64,000 bases of DNA from Neoceratodus forsteri (taxonomy: Eukaryota; Chordata; Ceratodontiformes; Ceratodontidae): contig CM057456.1 in NCBI GenBank assembly GCA_016271365.2, positions 606,737,501 to 606,801,500 on the forward strand, given 5' to 3'. Position numbers and translations under genes: made by a program. The first letter of the stretch is position 1, and each line of letters starts with the position of its first letter. Of this stretch, positions 34,991 to 46,444 are shown one piece after another. The notes under the pieces are model-generated. The model was not told the origin of the DNA. It saw only the letters and a program-made list of their open reading frames with translations, and did not search any database.

Positions 34991-37060
34991 TGTGCTATAC
35001 CTGGTTAAACAACTAAAAAAAAAAAAGGTAATGGACTTCAGGAAGGCTGACTTTCATGGAATGAGGAAGGTAGTTAGGGAAGAAATATTGAGGATACAGG
35101 ATGTGCAGGGGGTGGAGGAATTATGGGCAGCCATCAAGAGAGGGGTATTTAAAGCCATGGACTCATGTATAAGAAGGGTAAGAAAGAACAGAAGACAGAA
35201 AAGACCTCTATGGTTCACTAGAGAGGTGGCATTAGGGGTCAAGAAGAAGACTAGAGCATTCAAGAGGTACAGGAGGACACAAAAGGATGAGAACAGGGAA
35301 ACATACAGGGAAAAAAGAAAGGAGGCAGGGCAAAAGATAGGGAGGGCTAAGGAGGCCACTGATGAGAGGATAGCAAAGCAGGCAAGGCGGGGGGACAAAA
35401 CCTACATTAGGTACATTGGAGAAAGGAGGAGGGCATAGCATGGGATTGGGAGGATGGGGGGAAAGTGGAACATTACTGGAAGGGGATTTTGGAAAAGCAG
35501 AGGCATTAAATAGCTATTTTTCCTCAATCTTCATGGAGGAACAAGAGGGCAGGGGACCAGGATGGGCTGGGGAGGGTGACAGCCACAGGCAGGTGGGTGT
35601 GACAGAATTCACAGCTGAAGGAGTAAGGGAAGAGCTGGGTAGACTTAGGGTGGACAAGGCAATGTGTCCTGATGGAATACACCCAAGGGTTCTCAAGGAG
35701 GTGAAGGATGAACTGGCGCCACATCTGGCAAGGCTGTTTAACTTGTCCTTGGCACAGGGGTGGTGCCAATGGACTGGAAGAGGGCAAAGGTGGTCACACT
35801 ACATAAGGGGGGGTGGAAGGATGAGGTCAAAAACTACCATCCTATAAGTCTTCCCTTGGTGGTGGGGAAGGTAATGGAAACACTACTTAAGATCAGGTTG
35901 ATAAAGTACTTGGAGATGAATGGCATGCAGGATGACAGGCAGCATGGCTTCCCCAAGGGAAGTCCAGTCAGACTAACCTGATAGAGTTTTTCGATGGGGT
36001 CACACAGATAGTGGACCAGGGAGGAGCGGTGGATGTGGCCTATCTGGATTTCAATAAGGCCTTCGACACTGTTCCATATGGTGGAATGGTGCACAAGCTG
36101 GACAGACTAGGGGTGGACCTCAGGATCATGAGGTGGGTGGAAAACTGTTTGAAGGGAAGGAGTCAGATGGTGGTGGTAAATGGGACACATTCCAGGGAAT
36201 GGACAGTAACCAGTGGGGTGCCACAGGGGTCAGTGCTAGGACCAATACTTTTTAACATCTATGTTAGTGATCTAACAGAGGGTCTGGAGAGATGGGTGTG
36301 CCTGTTCACAGACAATACAAAGGTCTTCAATAGGGTGGATTCACCTAGTGGGGTGCAAGCCATGAAATGTGACCTAGAGAGGTGGTCTGACACCTGGAAT
36401 TTGAAGTTTAATGCACAAAAGTGCTCGCTGATGCACCTGGGGGGGAGGAATAGGAGGGAAACTTACTCTCTTGGGGGGTGGTGATTAAGGAAACAGAAAG
36501 GGACCTGGGGATTATGGTATCGCGTGATCTCAAGGTGGGCAGCCTGAGTAGCAGGGTGGTGGGAAAGGCAAATGGAATGTTGGCCTGCATTGTGAGGGGT
36601 TTTAATAGCAGGAAGAGGGAGTTGCTAATGCTGTTATACAGAACCATGGTCAGGCCGCATCTGGAGTTTGGGGTGTAGTTCTGGAGGCCTCACCTATGAA
36701 GAGATGTTCAGTTAATGGAAAGGGTACAGAGAAGGGCAACCAAACTGGTACGAGGGATGTAGGATGTACACTATGAGAGAAGATTGAGAGGGCTGAATTT
36801 CTACCCTCTGGAGACTAGGAGTGAGAGGGGGGACATGATTGAGAATAAGGTGGAGGTTGATAGCTTGTTCAAATTGAAGAAGGGAGCGAACATGAGGGGA
36901 CAAAGCCTAAAACTGGAAAGTGGGCAATACAGAGGTAATGTCAGGGGGCAATTTTTCACAGAGAGGATGGTGGAGGCCTGGAACAAGCTGCAGGAGGAGG
37001 TAGTGGCAGCTGAAATGGTGGAGGGCTTCAAGAGGACTTGAGATAGATTTAAGGGGTTGG
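34991..37060 (+). pseudogene. CR1 linker and reverse transcriptase, broken
   Basis: A basic linker (34992-35438) leads to LGRLRVDKAMCPDGIHPRVL at about 35630. Motif A, VAYLDFNKAFDTVPY, is at about 36035. Motif B, SGVPQGSVLGPILFNIY, is at about 36212. Motif C reads LFTDNTKVF at about 36301-36330 instead of the usual F/YADD, so a catalytic Asp has become Asn. Downstream blocks GLNFYPLETRSERGDMIE (36790) and GQFFTERMVEAWNKL (36948) are the typical CR1 tail. Frame breaks occur near 35438, 35847, 35981 and 36480. Confidence 0.9.
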
Positions 37061-37405
37061 GAAAAGAGGTGGAAGCATAACAGAAGGGGGAGGTAGGGTG
37101 TTGGGCAGACTAGATGGGCCATGGGGATTTTCTCTGCCATCACATTTCTGTGTATCTATGTATATTTGTGCAGCTGCACTTTCATTGATGCTTCAGTGAT
37201 GTGAGTGCCGTGAGAAAGAAAATGATATTTTGTTTTATCAGGAGTGCATGTCCAGTCATTATAGGAGGTCATCAGTTATTGTAGTCCTTTAATGCACACC
37301 CTGGAGTGCCGTGTCATACTTATAAAATGGATCCACTGTGAAGTCTCTCAAGGTTCCTTTTAAAGTTTAAAGAAAAATAGGGGAGTGAGACAATCAAACG
37401 GATAT

Positions 37406-38972
37406 AAGTAACTATTCAAAATATGAGTCTCACTCTACCCAAATAAAATATAATGTCTTTTTATTCAAATCCAATATTGTTTTGTTTCTTTTATTAATTG
37501 GAATGATTTGTCCCAGAATATATATTCATTTGCTGCTGAAATACATTGCATAAACTGGTCATCCCAAAATTGTAAATTCATTTGCTCCTAAAATACATTT
37601 CATCCAACTAGTAACGTTTCAGAACTCAAAATATGTTCCCTCATCAGACTTGGAGCTTATTTGTTTCACTGTAAAATTAAGGAAACAAAATAAATACATA
37701 GGTCACAAATATGAGATATATATATCTGATATTCGAATAGGTAAAGTTAAGATACAAGTGTAACAAACCTGATTGGGTACCTAATTAATATGCGTGTTTA
37801 TGGAGCCGGGAAGCTGCGCTTTCTCTCAATGAGTTCAAATTACTCTTTAGTTTTCTGTCAATAAATGAAAAAGCTATATTGAGTATTTATTTAAATATTA
37901 TAATCAAATAAAATTCACTTTAAATTGCTCAAACTTACTGAAAGTTTCGATTCATTTAAGTTTAGTTCGAAGAAACTTGAGCGTTGTCAGCCAGTGCTCG
38001 ATTAAATGCTGAAAGAAATAGTCAGTTTCAGAAGGTATAATAAATTCCAAATAGAATTACCTTCAAAGATAAAAAATTAGAGAAATTTGATGATGGTACC
38101 TTGACTAAGTGTTTTCTGAGCCTTTCTTCTCAATTAGCTCCACAGATTTAAACAAAATCAAATGACAGTCACACGAATGCTCCCGGCACCATTGCACACT
38201 GAAACTATGTGCAACACACAAGCTGCACCTCTCAGATAAGCAAGAAGGGCCGGGCCATATAAGAACACACCTGAAGGAGTGCTGACGTCATTGGGGACGT
38301 TATCTGTGCAGCCCGGTCAATTAAAGAAACTCAGGGGATAAATAATGCTCCACTGAGTCCCCTTCTGCATAGGTTTTTAATGTTTAACCATTGCTGAATG
38401 CATATGAAACTACAATGTCAAAAATATTTGGACCACTAAGTTTCAAAATCAACAGACACAATTCGCCGAATGCACTGAACACCATACCAAAAGAACTGTG
38501 CCCAAGTTTCAACAAACAAATTCCAAATATGTAAAAGAAGTTTCTACAAGCTAATCTCCCAAAGAACAGTCAAAGATACACATCTCCCAAAGGAATAATA
38601 TGACTAAAGGACTTGCATTGCTATTATAAATGTGACAAGAAGGGACAAATCTAATCATATAAGTCATACCTTGAGATATGTTGACATATACATGACATCA
38701 CCTAAATGAACAAGTTAAACAAAAAACACACTGAAAAAAGTTTAAAACCAAATACCTATCTTAAATTATTGAGATTATATGGCAATATCTTAAATCCTCT
38801 ACAGTCAAATCTAAATATGTTATTAAAAATTACGGGTACTGAAAAATTTCCAAAGGTGGGCCAAATATAAATCAGTATTACATATGTGGCTTATATGTAT
38901 AACAAGATGTACACATCTCTATGAAGAACAAAAAGTGCAGATCTAATCGCATGAACCAACCTATTAGTGTGA
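37406..38972 (-). repeat. Left inverted flank of the Penelope-like element
   Basis: Reverse complement of 42660-44239, with scattered substitutions and small indels. Outer match: ACTATTCAAAATATGAGTCT at 37411 against the end at 44240. Inner match: GAACCAACCTATTAGTGTG at about 38953 against 42671-42689. In this arm the shared features run opposite to the ORFs. Confidence 0.93.
37596..37657 (-). ncRNA. Hammerhead-ribozyme-like motif
   Basis: On the minus strand: CTGATGA (37647-37641), a stem-loop GGAAC...GTTCT, then GAAAC (37620-37616) running into AACGTT (self-complementary) and TAC. Outer words TCCAA and TTGGA pair as stem I. This is the CUGAUGA...GAAA core arrangement of type I hammerheads with a minimal helix III, a form reported in Penelope-like elements. 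Stem II has a G-U pair and one extra G. Activity is untested. Confidence 0.45.
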
Positions 38973-38995
38973 AAAACGTGGCCACATTTTAAGAA

Positions 38996-39780
38996 ATGGG
39001 CAAAATAACAGGTAACAGATCAACAGCTCTAAGAATTAACACAGAAGAAGCCACTAGAATTATGGCACTAGTGAAAAGTAAAAGACATATAGACAGTTCT
39101 GATACAACAGCCTTACCCAAAGCGTTGATTAATAAACTAGAATCACTTAAACAAAGAGAAATCAGACTTGACTGGCACACAGTTACACTATTGGAATACA
39201 TGAAACAAAAAATAATTCCTAGAGGACTTAGAGTACTGGTGCAATCACAATTAGGTTTCACACCTGGAAATTTTTCAAATTAAATGGGATGGAATTAGAT
39301 CAAAATGTTCTTTTGATTCCATGTTATTACTAATAGAAACATTAACTACAGAACAAACCAACGTGCTAAATGAAATACAATTATTGGAAACTAAGTTAAA
39401 AGACACAGTTGAAATTCAAAAATTAAAGGAATTACTAGAAAAAATAGAAAAACCATTGACAGAATGTGTTACTCACATTAAAAATATGAAAATAAATAAG
39501 TTCAAAAGGGATATCAATAATTACAAGAATGGCACTATATACTATTGGAAGAAATCAGAATTTAATACAAATTATTATAATCTGGATGAAAGCTCCACAT
39601 CCTCAGATAATTCAGAAGGAAGAACATATAAATCAAAGAATTCTCATGGGTCCTCATATTTCAGATCTTATAATCAAAGAAACAGATCTCCCCAATACCG
39701 AAATAAATCATTTGGGAGATGCCATAATCAACGTGGGAACTATTATGATAATCAAGATTATAGACCATATCATTGGTGAC
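38996..39780 (+). pseudogene. Penelope-like element N-terminal region
   Basis: The first segment (38996-39283) ends with TLLEYMKQKIIPRGLRVLVQ, a phrase that recurs at the N-terminus of vertebrate Penelope-type proteins. The reading shifts frame near 39283 and continues at 39321 with a leucine-rich coiled-coil-like stretch (EIQLLETKLKDTVEIQKLK). A Ser/Asn/Tyr/Arg-rich tail (about 39590-39775) follows, possibly nucleic-acid binding. A stop lies at 39777-39779. Confidence 0.75.
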
Positions 39781-39924
39781 AATTTGACAAAGAAATGGAA
39801 AGGGATTTTCAGACAGGAATGGAAAAAGTGGGAACTTCAGGTACAAAAAGAAAAGAAAAAGAATCAGGTGGAGGAGAAATAGAAAGAGACAAAATACATG
39901 ATCTAAGATCTCGGAACCAACAAA

Positions 39925-41578
39925 ATTAAACATTTATAATCTTTCAAGCAGAACATTAACTCTCATTGAAGAAAAGGTTCTTAACCCTGGTTTATCATTC
40001 AGTTTTACACAAAAATTAAATCCTTTTGAATTAAAGGTAGATTTAGAGAACTTTTACCGGAAAATTAGATTAAATCATTTTTTTGGTATGAAACAACAAT
40101 CACAACAGAATGTAACTGAAGCTGCTTCAACTAAAGAATGGAATGAATTAAAACAAGCTCTTGGAGTTAAGTCAAATTTTGGCCCAATAGGATTCACCCA
40201 GCCCAGTATCACATGTTACATTGATAAAGTGAATAAAGATATTGAAAAATTATTGGCAGAAAATACCAATAAACGACCTCATTACAACATAACAAAACAA
40301 GAAAATGAAGTATTGAACAGCCTGAGTTAAGATAAAACTATTATAATTGAGCCTGCAGATAAAGGAGGTAGAATCGTTATTTTAGACATGGAATATTACA
40401 GAGAGGAATGCCTAAAACAACTTAATGATCCAAGAACTTTTGAAAAAGTCAGAAACATTCCATTTGAACAACTTAAACCTCTAATTATAGAAACTGTTAC
40501 AGAAGCTAATGATAGAGGAATAATAGACCAGTGGGTCATGGAAGAACTCATAAACAAAACACCAAAAATACCATTATTCTATTGTTTACCTAAAATACAT
40601 AAGGATCTAAATAATCCACCAGACAGACCCATCATCTCAGGCATTGGCTCCATTACAGAACCCCTATCAAATTATGTTGATTACTATTGCAAAGATTTAG
40701 CAACTAACATTTGGTCTTATATTAAAGACAGCAAACATTGCATTCAACTTTTGGAATAATTAAATCAGCAGAATCTGAATTTAACTGATACACTATTCAT
40801 TACTTTGGATGTTAAAAGTCTATATACAAATATTCCACACAAAGAAGGTATAAAGGCCTTGGATTTATTTTTAGCAACAAGAACACAAAATTCACCAGAC
40901 AAAGAATTTCTTCTGAAATTAACCAAGATAGTATTAGAAAACAATTATTTCTCATTTGAAAATTATACATTTTTACAAAAAATAGGCACGGCCATGGGAG
41001 CCACCTTAGCCCCAACATATGCTAATTTATATCTGGCACATTTTGAGAAAGAATTTATACAATCAGAAAATAATAGATTTAAAACTAAATTGATTCTTTA
41101 TAAACAATTCATTGATGATATTTTAATCATATGGGAAGGACCTACACAAGAAGCTAAACAATTTCATGCATACATTCAATCAGCAAAAAATAATTTATCA
41201 TTCACAATGGAAATCAACTCTGAAGAAATTTGCTTTTTGGACTTAAAATTAATAAAAGAAAATGGGAAAATTATAACAGATCTTTACAGGAAGGAAATAT
41301 CAACAAATACTATTCTGCATGCTAGAATTTTTAACCCAAAGAATCTTAAAGAAAGCATTCCTTATAGTCAACTGTTGAGAGTTAAACAAAACTGTGGAAC
41401 TATGGAAAAATATGATAAAAGCATTGCAGAACTAACCCAAAGATTTAAACAAAGAGGCTATACAGATTTAACTTTGCAAAAATCAAAAGAAAAATGTGAC
41501 TCCATAGATAGAGCTTCGTTATTACTGAATAAAACAGAACCTTCTATAAGGATGGAATCAAAAATTACCATGTCCACG
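39925..41578 (+). pseudogene. Penelope-like reverse transcriptase
   Basis: Begins with NLSSRTLTLIEEKVLNPGLS and LNHFFGMK. IIIEPADKGGRIVILDMEYY follows at about 40343. PLFYCLPKIHKDLNNPP is at about 40572 and RPIISGIGSITEPLSNYVD at about 40626. Motif A is LDVKSLYTNIP (40805), motif B IGTAMGATLAPTYANLYLAH and motif C YKQFIDDILIIW, so the catalytic aspartates are present. The phrase order and the PxIHK, LYTNIP and FIDD words are diagnostic of Penelope-type RT, which is related to telomerase RT. In-frame stops sit at 40328 and 40757, and at 41579. Confidence 0.93.
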
Positions 41579-41581
41579 TAA

Positions 41582-42228
41582 TATTCAGAAAGCTTTGGAA
41601 GAATTAAACAAGTTATCTTATCTAACTGGAATATTTTACAGACAAATGAATGGGGACAAAGAATTTTTCAAAATAAACCTTGGGTTACAGCCAAAAAAAC
41701 CACAACAATTGGAAACAAAATTAATAGGACTCAATATTGGACTCCAGAAAATAAACCTATGACCTGGCTTAAAACTGAAATCAAAGACTTTTTTCCATGT
41801 GGGAATTGTGTCCATTGTAACAACGGACAGAAGATGAAATCTATAAAAAGCACATGGGATGATAAGGAATATGATATCAGAGACTTCATTACCTGCAGAA
41901 CGGATTACGTAGTATAATTCATTATTTGTCCTTGCTCCTTATATTACATTGGTGAAACAACAAGAGCATTAAAACTATGTATATCTGAACACAAAAGTAA
42001 CATTAGAAGAGGGGATATAAGGCCACCCTTAGCAAGACATTTTTCAGAATTTCATCATCCTATATCAAGTCTTAGGTTTTTTGGATTGGAACAAGTTAAG
42101 GTGCATCCTCGAGGAGAAAATAGAGAAATGGTTATGTTGTGAAGAGAAGCCTGGTGGATTCATACATTAAGAACACATCAACAAAGATATAGACTGAATG
42201 AAAATTTAATCTGGACTGCTTTTCACTA
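41582..42228 (+). pseudogene. Penelope-like C-terminal GIY-YIG endonuclease domain
   Basis: The same frame as the RT continues past the stop at 41579 with QVILSNWNILQTNEWGQRIF. A CGNCVHCNNG cysteine motif (about 41810) and FITCRTDYVV come next. The GIY-YIG core follows: CPCSLYYIGETTRAL at about 41930-41974, an SEHKSNIRRGD helix, ARHFSEFHHP and REAWWIHTLRTH. Stops at 41915 and 42140 interrupt it. The nuclease would nick the target DNA. Presence of GIY-YIG marks this as an EN-plus Penelope element. Confidence 0.9.
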
Positions 42229-42659
42229 AATCTCTGACACTATTTTATCTCCTTCCTTTCCATTTTTCCATCCCCAACCCCTCCTTTACCCCCACACCCA
42301 CCCCACCCCACCCTTCCCTTTCCCGTCCCTCCTCCCCTTTACCTTATGTCTTGTTCCCTTTTCTAGTTCCACCTCTTTTCATTATATATTAATTCATTTT
42401 TTTATTACATATTCATATAGCCATCAGAGTTATTATTACAATCATTGTATTCAGGAACAATACATTTATTTTATAATAAGGTATTTTACCTTATCCATAT
42501 AACGTCCTACTATCCATATTTTTTGGCATCTTTCATTTTTATTTTTAGATTCACTCAGAGCATTTTATAATTTACTTAATATTTTTAAGGTAATTACATC
42601 CATATATTTTTTCACATGTTCCTTTTTGGTCTTTGGGCCATTTAGGTGATGTCATTTGC
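42229..42659 (+). other. Non-coding spacer before the right flank
   Basis: After the last stop, a C-rich CCCCACCC tract (42280-42345) is followed by T-rich sequence. No motif was recognised. It has no counterpart on the left side of the element. Confidence 0.6.
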
Positions 42660-44239
42660 ACATTTTTCACACTAATAGGTTGGTTCATGCGATTAGATCT
42701 GCACTTTTTGTTCTTCATAGAGATGTGTACATCTTGTTATACATATAATCCACATATGTAATACTGATTTTTATACTGTGGCCCACCTTTGGAAATTTTT
42801 CAGTGCCCATAATTTTTAATAACATATTTAGATTTGACTGTAGAGGATTTAAGATATTGCCATATAATTACAATAATTTAAGATAGGTATTTGGTTTAAA
42901 ACTTTTTTCAAGTGTGTTTCTAGTTTAACTTGTTCGTTTAGGTGATGTCATGTATACGTCAACATATCACAAGGTATGACTTGTGTGATTAGATTTGTCC
43001 CTTCTTGTCACATTTATAATAGCAATGCAAGTCCTTTAGTCATATTATTCCTTTGGGAGATGTGTATCTTTGACTGTTCTTTGGGAGATTAGCTTAAAGA
43101 AACTTCTTTTACATATCTGGAATTTGTTTGTTGAAACTTGGGCACAGTTCTTTTGGTACAGTGTTCAGTGCGTTTGGCGAATTGTGTCTGTTGATTTTGA
43201 AACTTAGTGGTCCAAATATTGTTGACATTGTAGTTTCATATGCTTTCAGCAATGGTTAAACATTAAAAACCTATGCAGAAGGGGACTCAGTGGAGCATTA
43301 TTTATCCCCTGAGTTTCTTTAATTGACTGGGCCACACAGGTGACGCACCCAATGATGTCAGCACGCCTTCAGGTGTGTTCTTACATGGCCCAGCCCTTCT
43401 TGCTCAACTGAGAGGTGCAGCTTGTGTGTTACACATAGTTTCAGCATGCAATGGTGCCGGGAGCGTTCACGTGACTGTCGTTTGATTTTGTTTAAATCTG
43501 TGGAGCTAATTGAGAAGAAAGGCTCAGAAAACACTTAGTCAAGGTAACCATCATCAAATTTCTCTAATTTTTTATCTTTGAAGGTAATTCTTTTTGGAAT
43601 TGATTATACCTTCTGAAACTGACTATTTCTTTCAGCGTTTAATCGAGCATTGACGGATAACGCTCAAGTTTCTTCAAACTAAAATTAATCGAAACTTTCC
43701 AGTAAGTTTGAGCAATTTAAAGTGAATTGAATTTGATTATAATATTTAAATAAATACTCAATATAGCTTTTCAATTTATTGACAGAAAACTAAAGAGTAA
43801 TTTGAACTCATTGAGAGAAAGCGCAGCTTCCCGGCTCCATAAGCAGGCATATTAATTAGGTCCCCAATCAGGTTTGTTACACTTGTATCTTAACTTTACC
43901 TATTCAAATATCAGAGCTAAATATCTTATATTTGTGACCTATATACCGTATTTATTTTGTTTCCTTAATTTTACAATGAAACAAATAAGCTCCAAGTCTG
44001 ATGAAGGAACATACTTTGAGTTTTGAGATGTTACTAGTTGGATGAAATGTATTTTAGCAGCAAATGAATTTACAGTTTTGGGATGACCAGTTTATGCAAT
44101 GTATTTCAACAGCAAATGAATATATATTCTGGGATGAATCATTCCAATTAATAAGAGAAACAAAACAATATTGGATTGAATAAAAAGATATTAGGTTTTA
44201 TTTGGGTAGAGTGAGACTCATATTTTGAATAGATACTTT
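42660..44239 (+). repeat. Right inverted flank of the Penelope-like element
   Basis: Reverse complement of the left flank, in sense orientation relative to the ORFs. It carries the same hammerhead-like block at about 43988-44043, but here the GAAAC core has become GAGAT, so this copy would be inactive even if the left one works. Confidence 0.93.
43988..44043 (+). ncRNA. Degenerate hammerhead-like motif (right flank)
   Basis: CTGATGA at 43998-44004 is kept, with the stem I words TCCAA and TTGGA. The GAAA core is mutated to GAGA and stem II is weakened (GGAAC against GTTTT). It is the decayed partner of the motif at 37596-37657. Confidence 0.4.
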
Positions 44240-46444
44240 TAAAATGGCTCATCGTTTAGTACAGTTAAAAACTAAAAATTAGTAAATAAATGGTTTCTTT
44301 TTTCAAATCAAATTAAATTTAAAATGTAACTTGAATTTACAGTAAGTGGAAAGATAGTCCACTAAGTGACTCTGTTGTTTACAGGCACCTGTGATTCCTG
44401 TTCCTTCTGTGTCCCCCATCACAGATTTCCATTCATTCTCCACCCCTGCCGTCAGTCTGCCCTAAGGCATAAGAGTGATAAAATGTGATAAAATGATACT
44501 CCTCCCCAACTCAGTGGACTGTGAGGTACACAAATGTAAACACAGTGCTGCATGCTGTTCGACAGGCCAGAAGCTGATTGTTTTTGTGCTGCTCCCTTAG
44601 TCCTGGCTCACACAGACTGCTTGAATGAGCAAGAGTTTGAATTGCTCACTCATCACCATCCCCCCTTCAGTGTGCTGCGAGATACAGGAACATGAAAACA
44701 GTGTTGTTCGCCTTCTAAGGAGGCAAGGAGCTGTTTTGAAACAGTTGGTCTGCCGCAACACACTGCACTCCTCTGCCCCCACCCTCGAGGACCAGGCCAT
44801 GGAGATCAACTGTCAAATCCACAGACAGAGTGCTAAGGTGAGTAATTAAATGAGTTACTCTCCCAGCCCTCAGTAAATGTGCAGATGAGGCCTGGGAGCC
44901 AATCAGTGCCAAACTGACTACTACCATGATGGAGGCACTCTGGGGTAGTGAATGTGCTCAGTTCCTACCCCACTGATTGGATAAGTATTGCAGGTCTTGA
45001 GTAAAAGAAGGCAAACTGTGCAGTCAGTCATGGACGGCGGCTCCTGTGAAGATGTCTCCCATAATGCCCAGTGATAAGAATGCACTCTAGCACCCCCCAA
45101 TGCAAACAACAACAGAGGGCCAAACCAATGCTCTCATGCTGATCCGGCCCCCTCAACCTAACAATCAAGCCAGGGAGCAAAGCAACAAGAGCAGCTGATT
45201 TTATGTAGGAGTGACATCAGCGATGGAGCCACAAGTTGACTCTCAGTCCCCACAAACTCTACAAATGGAGTCTGGGAGCCCAACAGGAGGAGCCACAGCC
45301 ATTTTTACTTGCAGCCAGAGCTGCATCATGACTTGCACTCCCATGCCCCTTCACACTACCACCAAAATGAAGGGTGAGCTGAGCAGCATAGATGTAAGCA
45401 GCATTCATTCAGCAGTTATCCTCTGTTTTATTTGTTCACTGAGGAGTTGATCTTTGACAGGCCTCTATTTGGTGCTTTATTGGGGGAAAGAGGAAACACA
45501 GTGTTATTTTCTGCAGAGACCACACAGCTTAGTTTAAGTTCTTGGGAGGTCAGATGATTTATTTAACTTGCGGGAAATGTTTTGCTGTGTGTTTTAACTC
45601 TGGGAGTGCAGTTGTTTTTTAAAAATATTGTGAATAGCTAACTAAAAATTATTTATAAATATAACATAGTAAAGTGTAAGATTTTCGAGATTTTGTCTAC
45701 TGGATTTATAAAAAGTGCAGTGATGTGATGAAGTAAGTAGATTTTTCGGGGAGGAACTTAAAATTCTGCAGCTGACCATGCATTCATAGAGATTTATTGT
45801 ACTGTCTGCTGACATCTCTCGGCCAATGAAATTACAAGGTTTTTTCTTGCCCTCTTATAAATATATAATAGAGGCACAGTAGTGCCTTTATATTCAGGAT
45901 GTGCTGGGGTTTCATTAAACAAAGCCATTTTCAAAGCTTCATACCTCGGCTGTTTTTGATCCTTAGACTGCAACAGTTGGTATGCATCTTCTCAGTTCCA
46001 GAATCTAATCTTCCAAATTCTAGATGATCAGTTCTGTAGTTTTTATTCAGTTTAGTGCCAAATGTACATATTTTTACATCTTTAGCTAGCTCAGTTTTTG
46101 ATCTCACATGGTTAAAACACATTTTCAAAGAGTTGTGGTATGACACAGGTTTTGTATTGTAGATCTTTATTGGGAATAGGTTCTTTTGGATTTTGTTTAA
46201 AAAATTAAGTAGTTTTTAAATTAATTACAGTTTAGTGGTCGTACATATGCCAAAAAAAAAATTCGGCGAGAAAAATAGCTAAAGTAACACATAAGATAAC
46301 TTTTAATTTGGTAAAACTTAAAGATGACAGTTTAGTGTACTGTATGTGTGGAAGGGTTACTATGAATCACACCATGTGATTTGTTTTATTAATTTAGAGT
46401 AATTAATTGTCTTTGATTAAAAATGAACATTTTTGCACAGGAAT
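44240..46444. other. No recognisable gene
   Basis: Mostly unique-looking sequence. The plus-strand frame 44625-44849 has no known motif. It ends near a donor-like CTAAGGTGAGTAA (44833-44845), which is noted only as weak evidence. A GGCAC-AGTA-GTGCC inverted core lies at 45872-45886. Confidence 0.45.

Larger units (their letters stand above)
31960..37165 (+). mobile_element. CR1-type LINE with esterase-like ORF1, nearly full length
   Basis: Order: G/A-rich leader, ORF1 with an SGNH-hydrolase-like domain, endonuclease, RT, and a 3' end with GACTAGATGGGCCATGGGG and a TCTATGTA-type tail (37108-37162). The strand is strongly purine-rich, which leaves long spurious frames open on the opposite strand. 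All ORFs are broken. The 5' boundary is uncertain and may include the tandem 300-bp units upstream. Confidence 0.8.
37406..44239 (+). mobile_element. Penelope-like element flanked by ~1.57-kb inverted repeats
   Basis: A Penelope-like element with an N-terminal domain, RT and GIY-YIG endonuclease lies between two long inverted repeats (37406-38972 and 42660-44239). Penelope elements commonly carry LTR-like flanks that may be direct or inverted. Here the two arms are inverted and nearly full-length copies of each other. The coding part has frameshifts and at least five stops. No clear target duplication was seen at the outer ends. Confidence 0.9.

Noticed and set aside
33700..35441. Minus-strand frames opposite CR1 ORF1 and ORF2
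   Set aside because: They are shadows of the plus-strand CR1 coding sequence, with no motif of their own.
37406..44239. DIRS-type or DNA transposon reading of the inverted repeats
   Set aside because: No tyrosine recombinase or transposase is present. The RT (LYTNIP, FIDD) and GIY-YIG domain are specific to Penelope-like elements.
44625..44849. Possible host exon ending at a GTGAGT donor-like site
   Set aside because: No recognisable protein similarity and no matching acceptor or neighbouring exon. One donor-like word is expected by chance.
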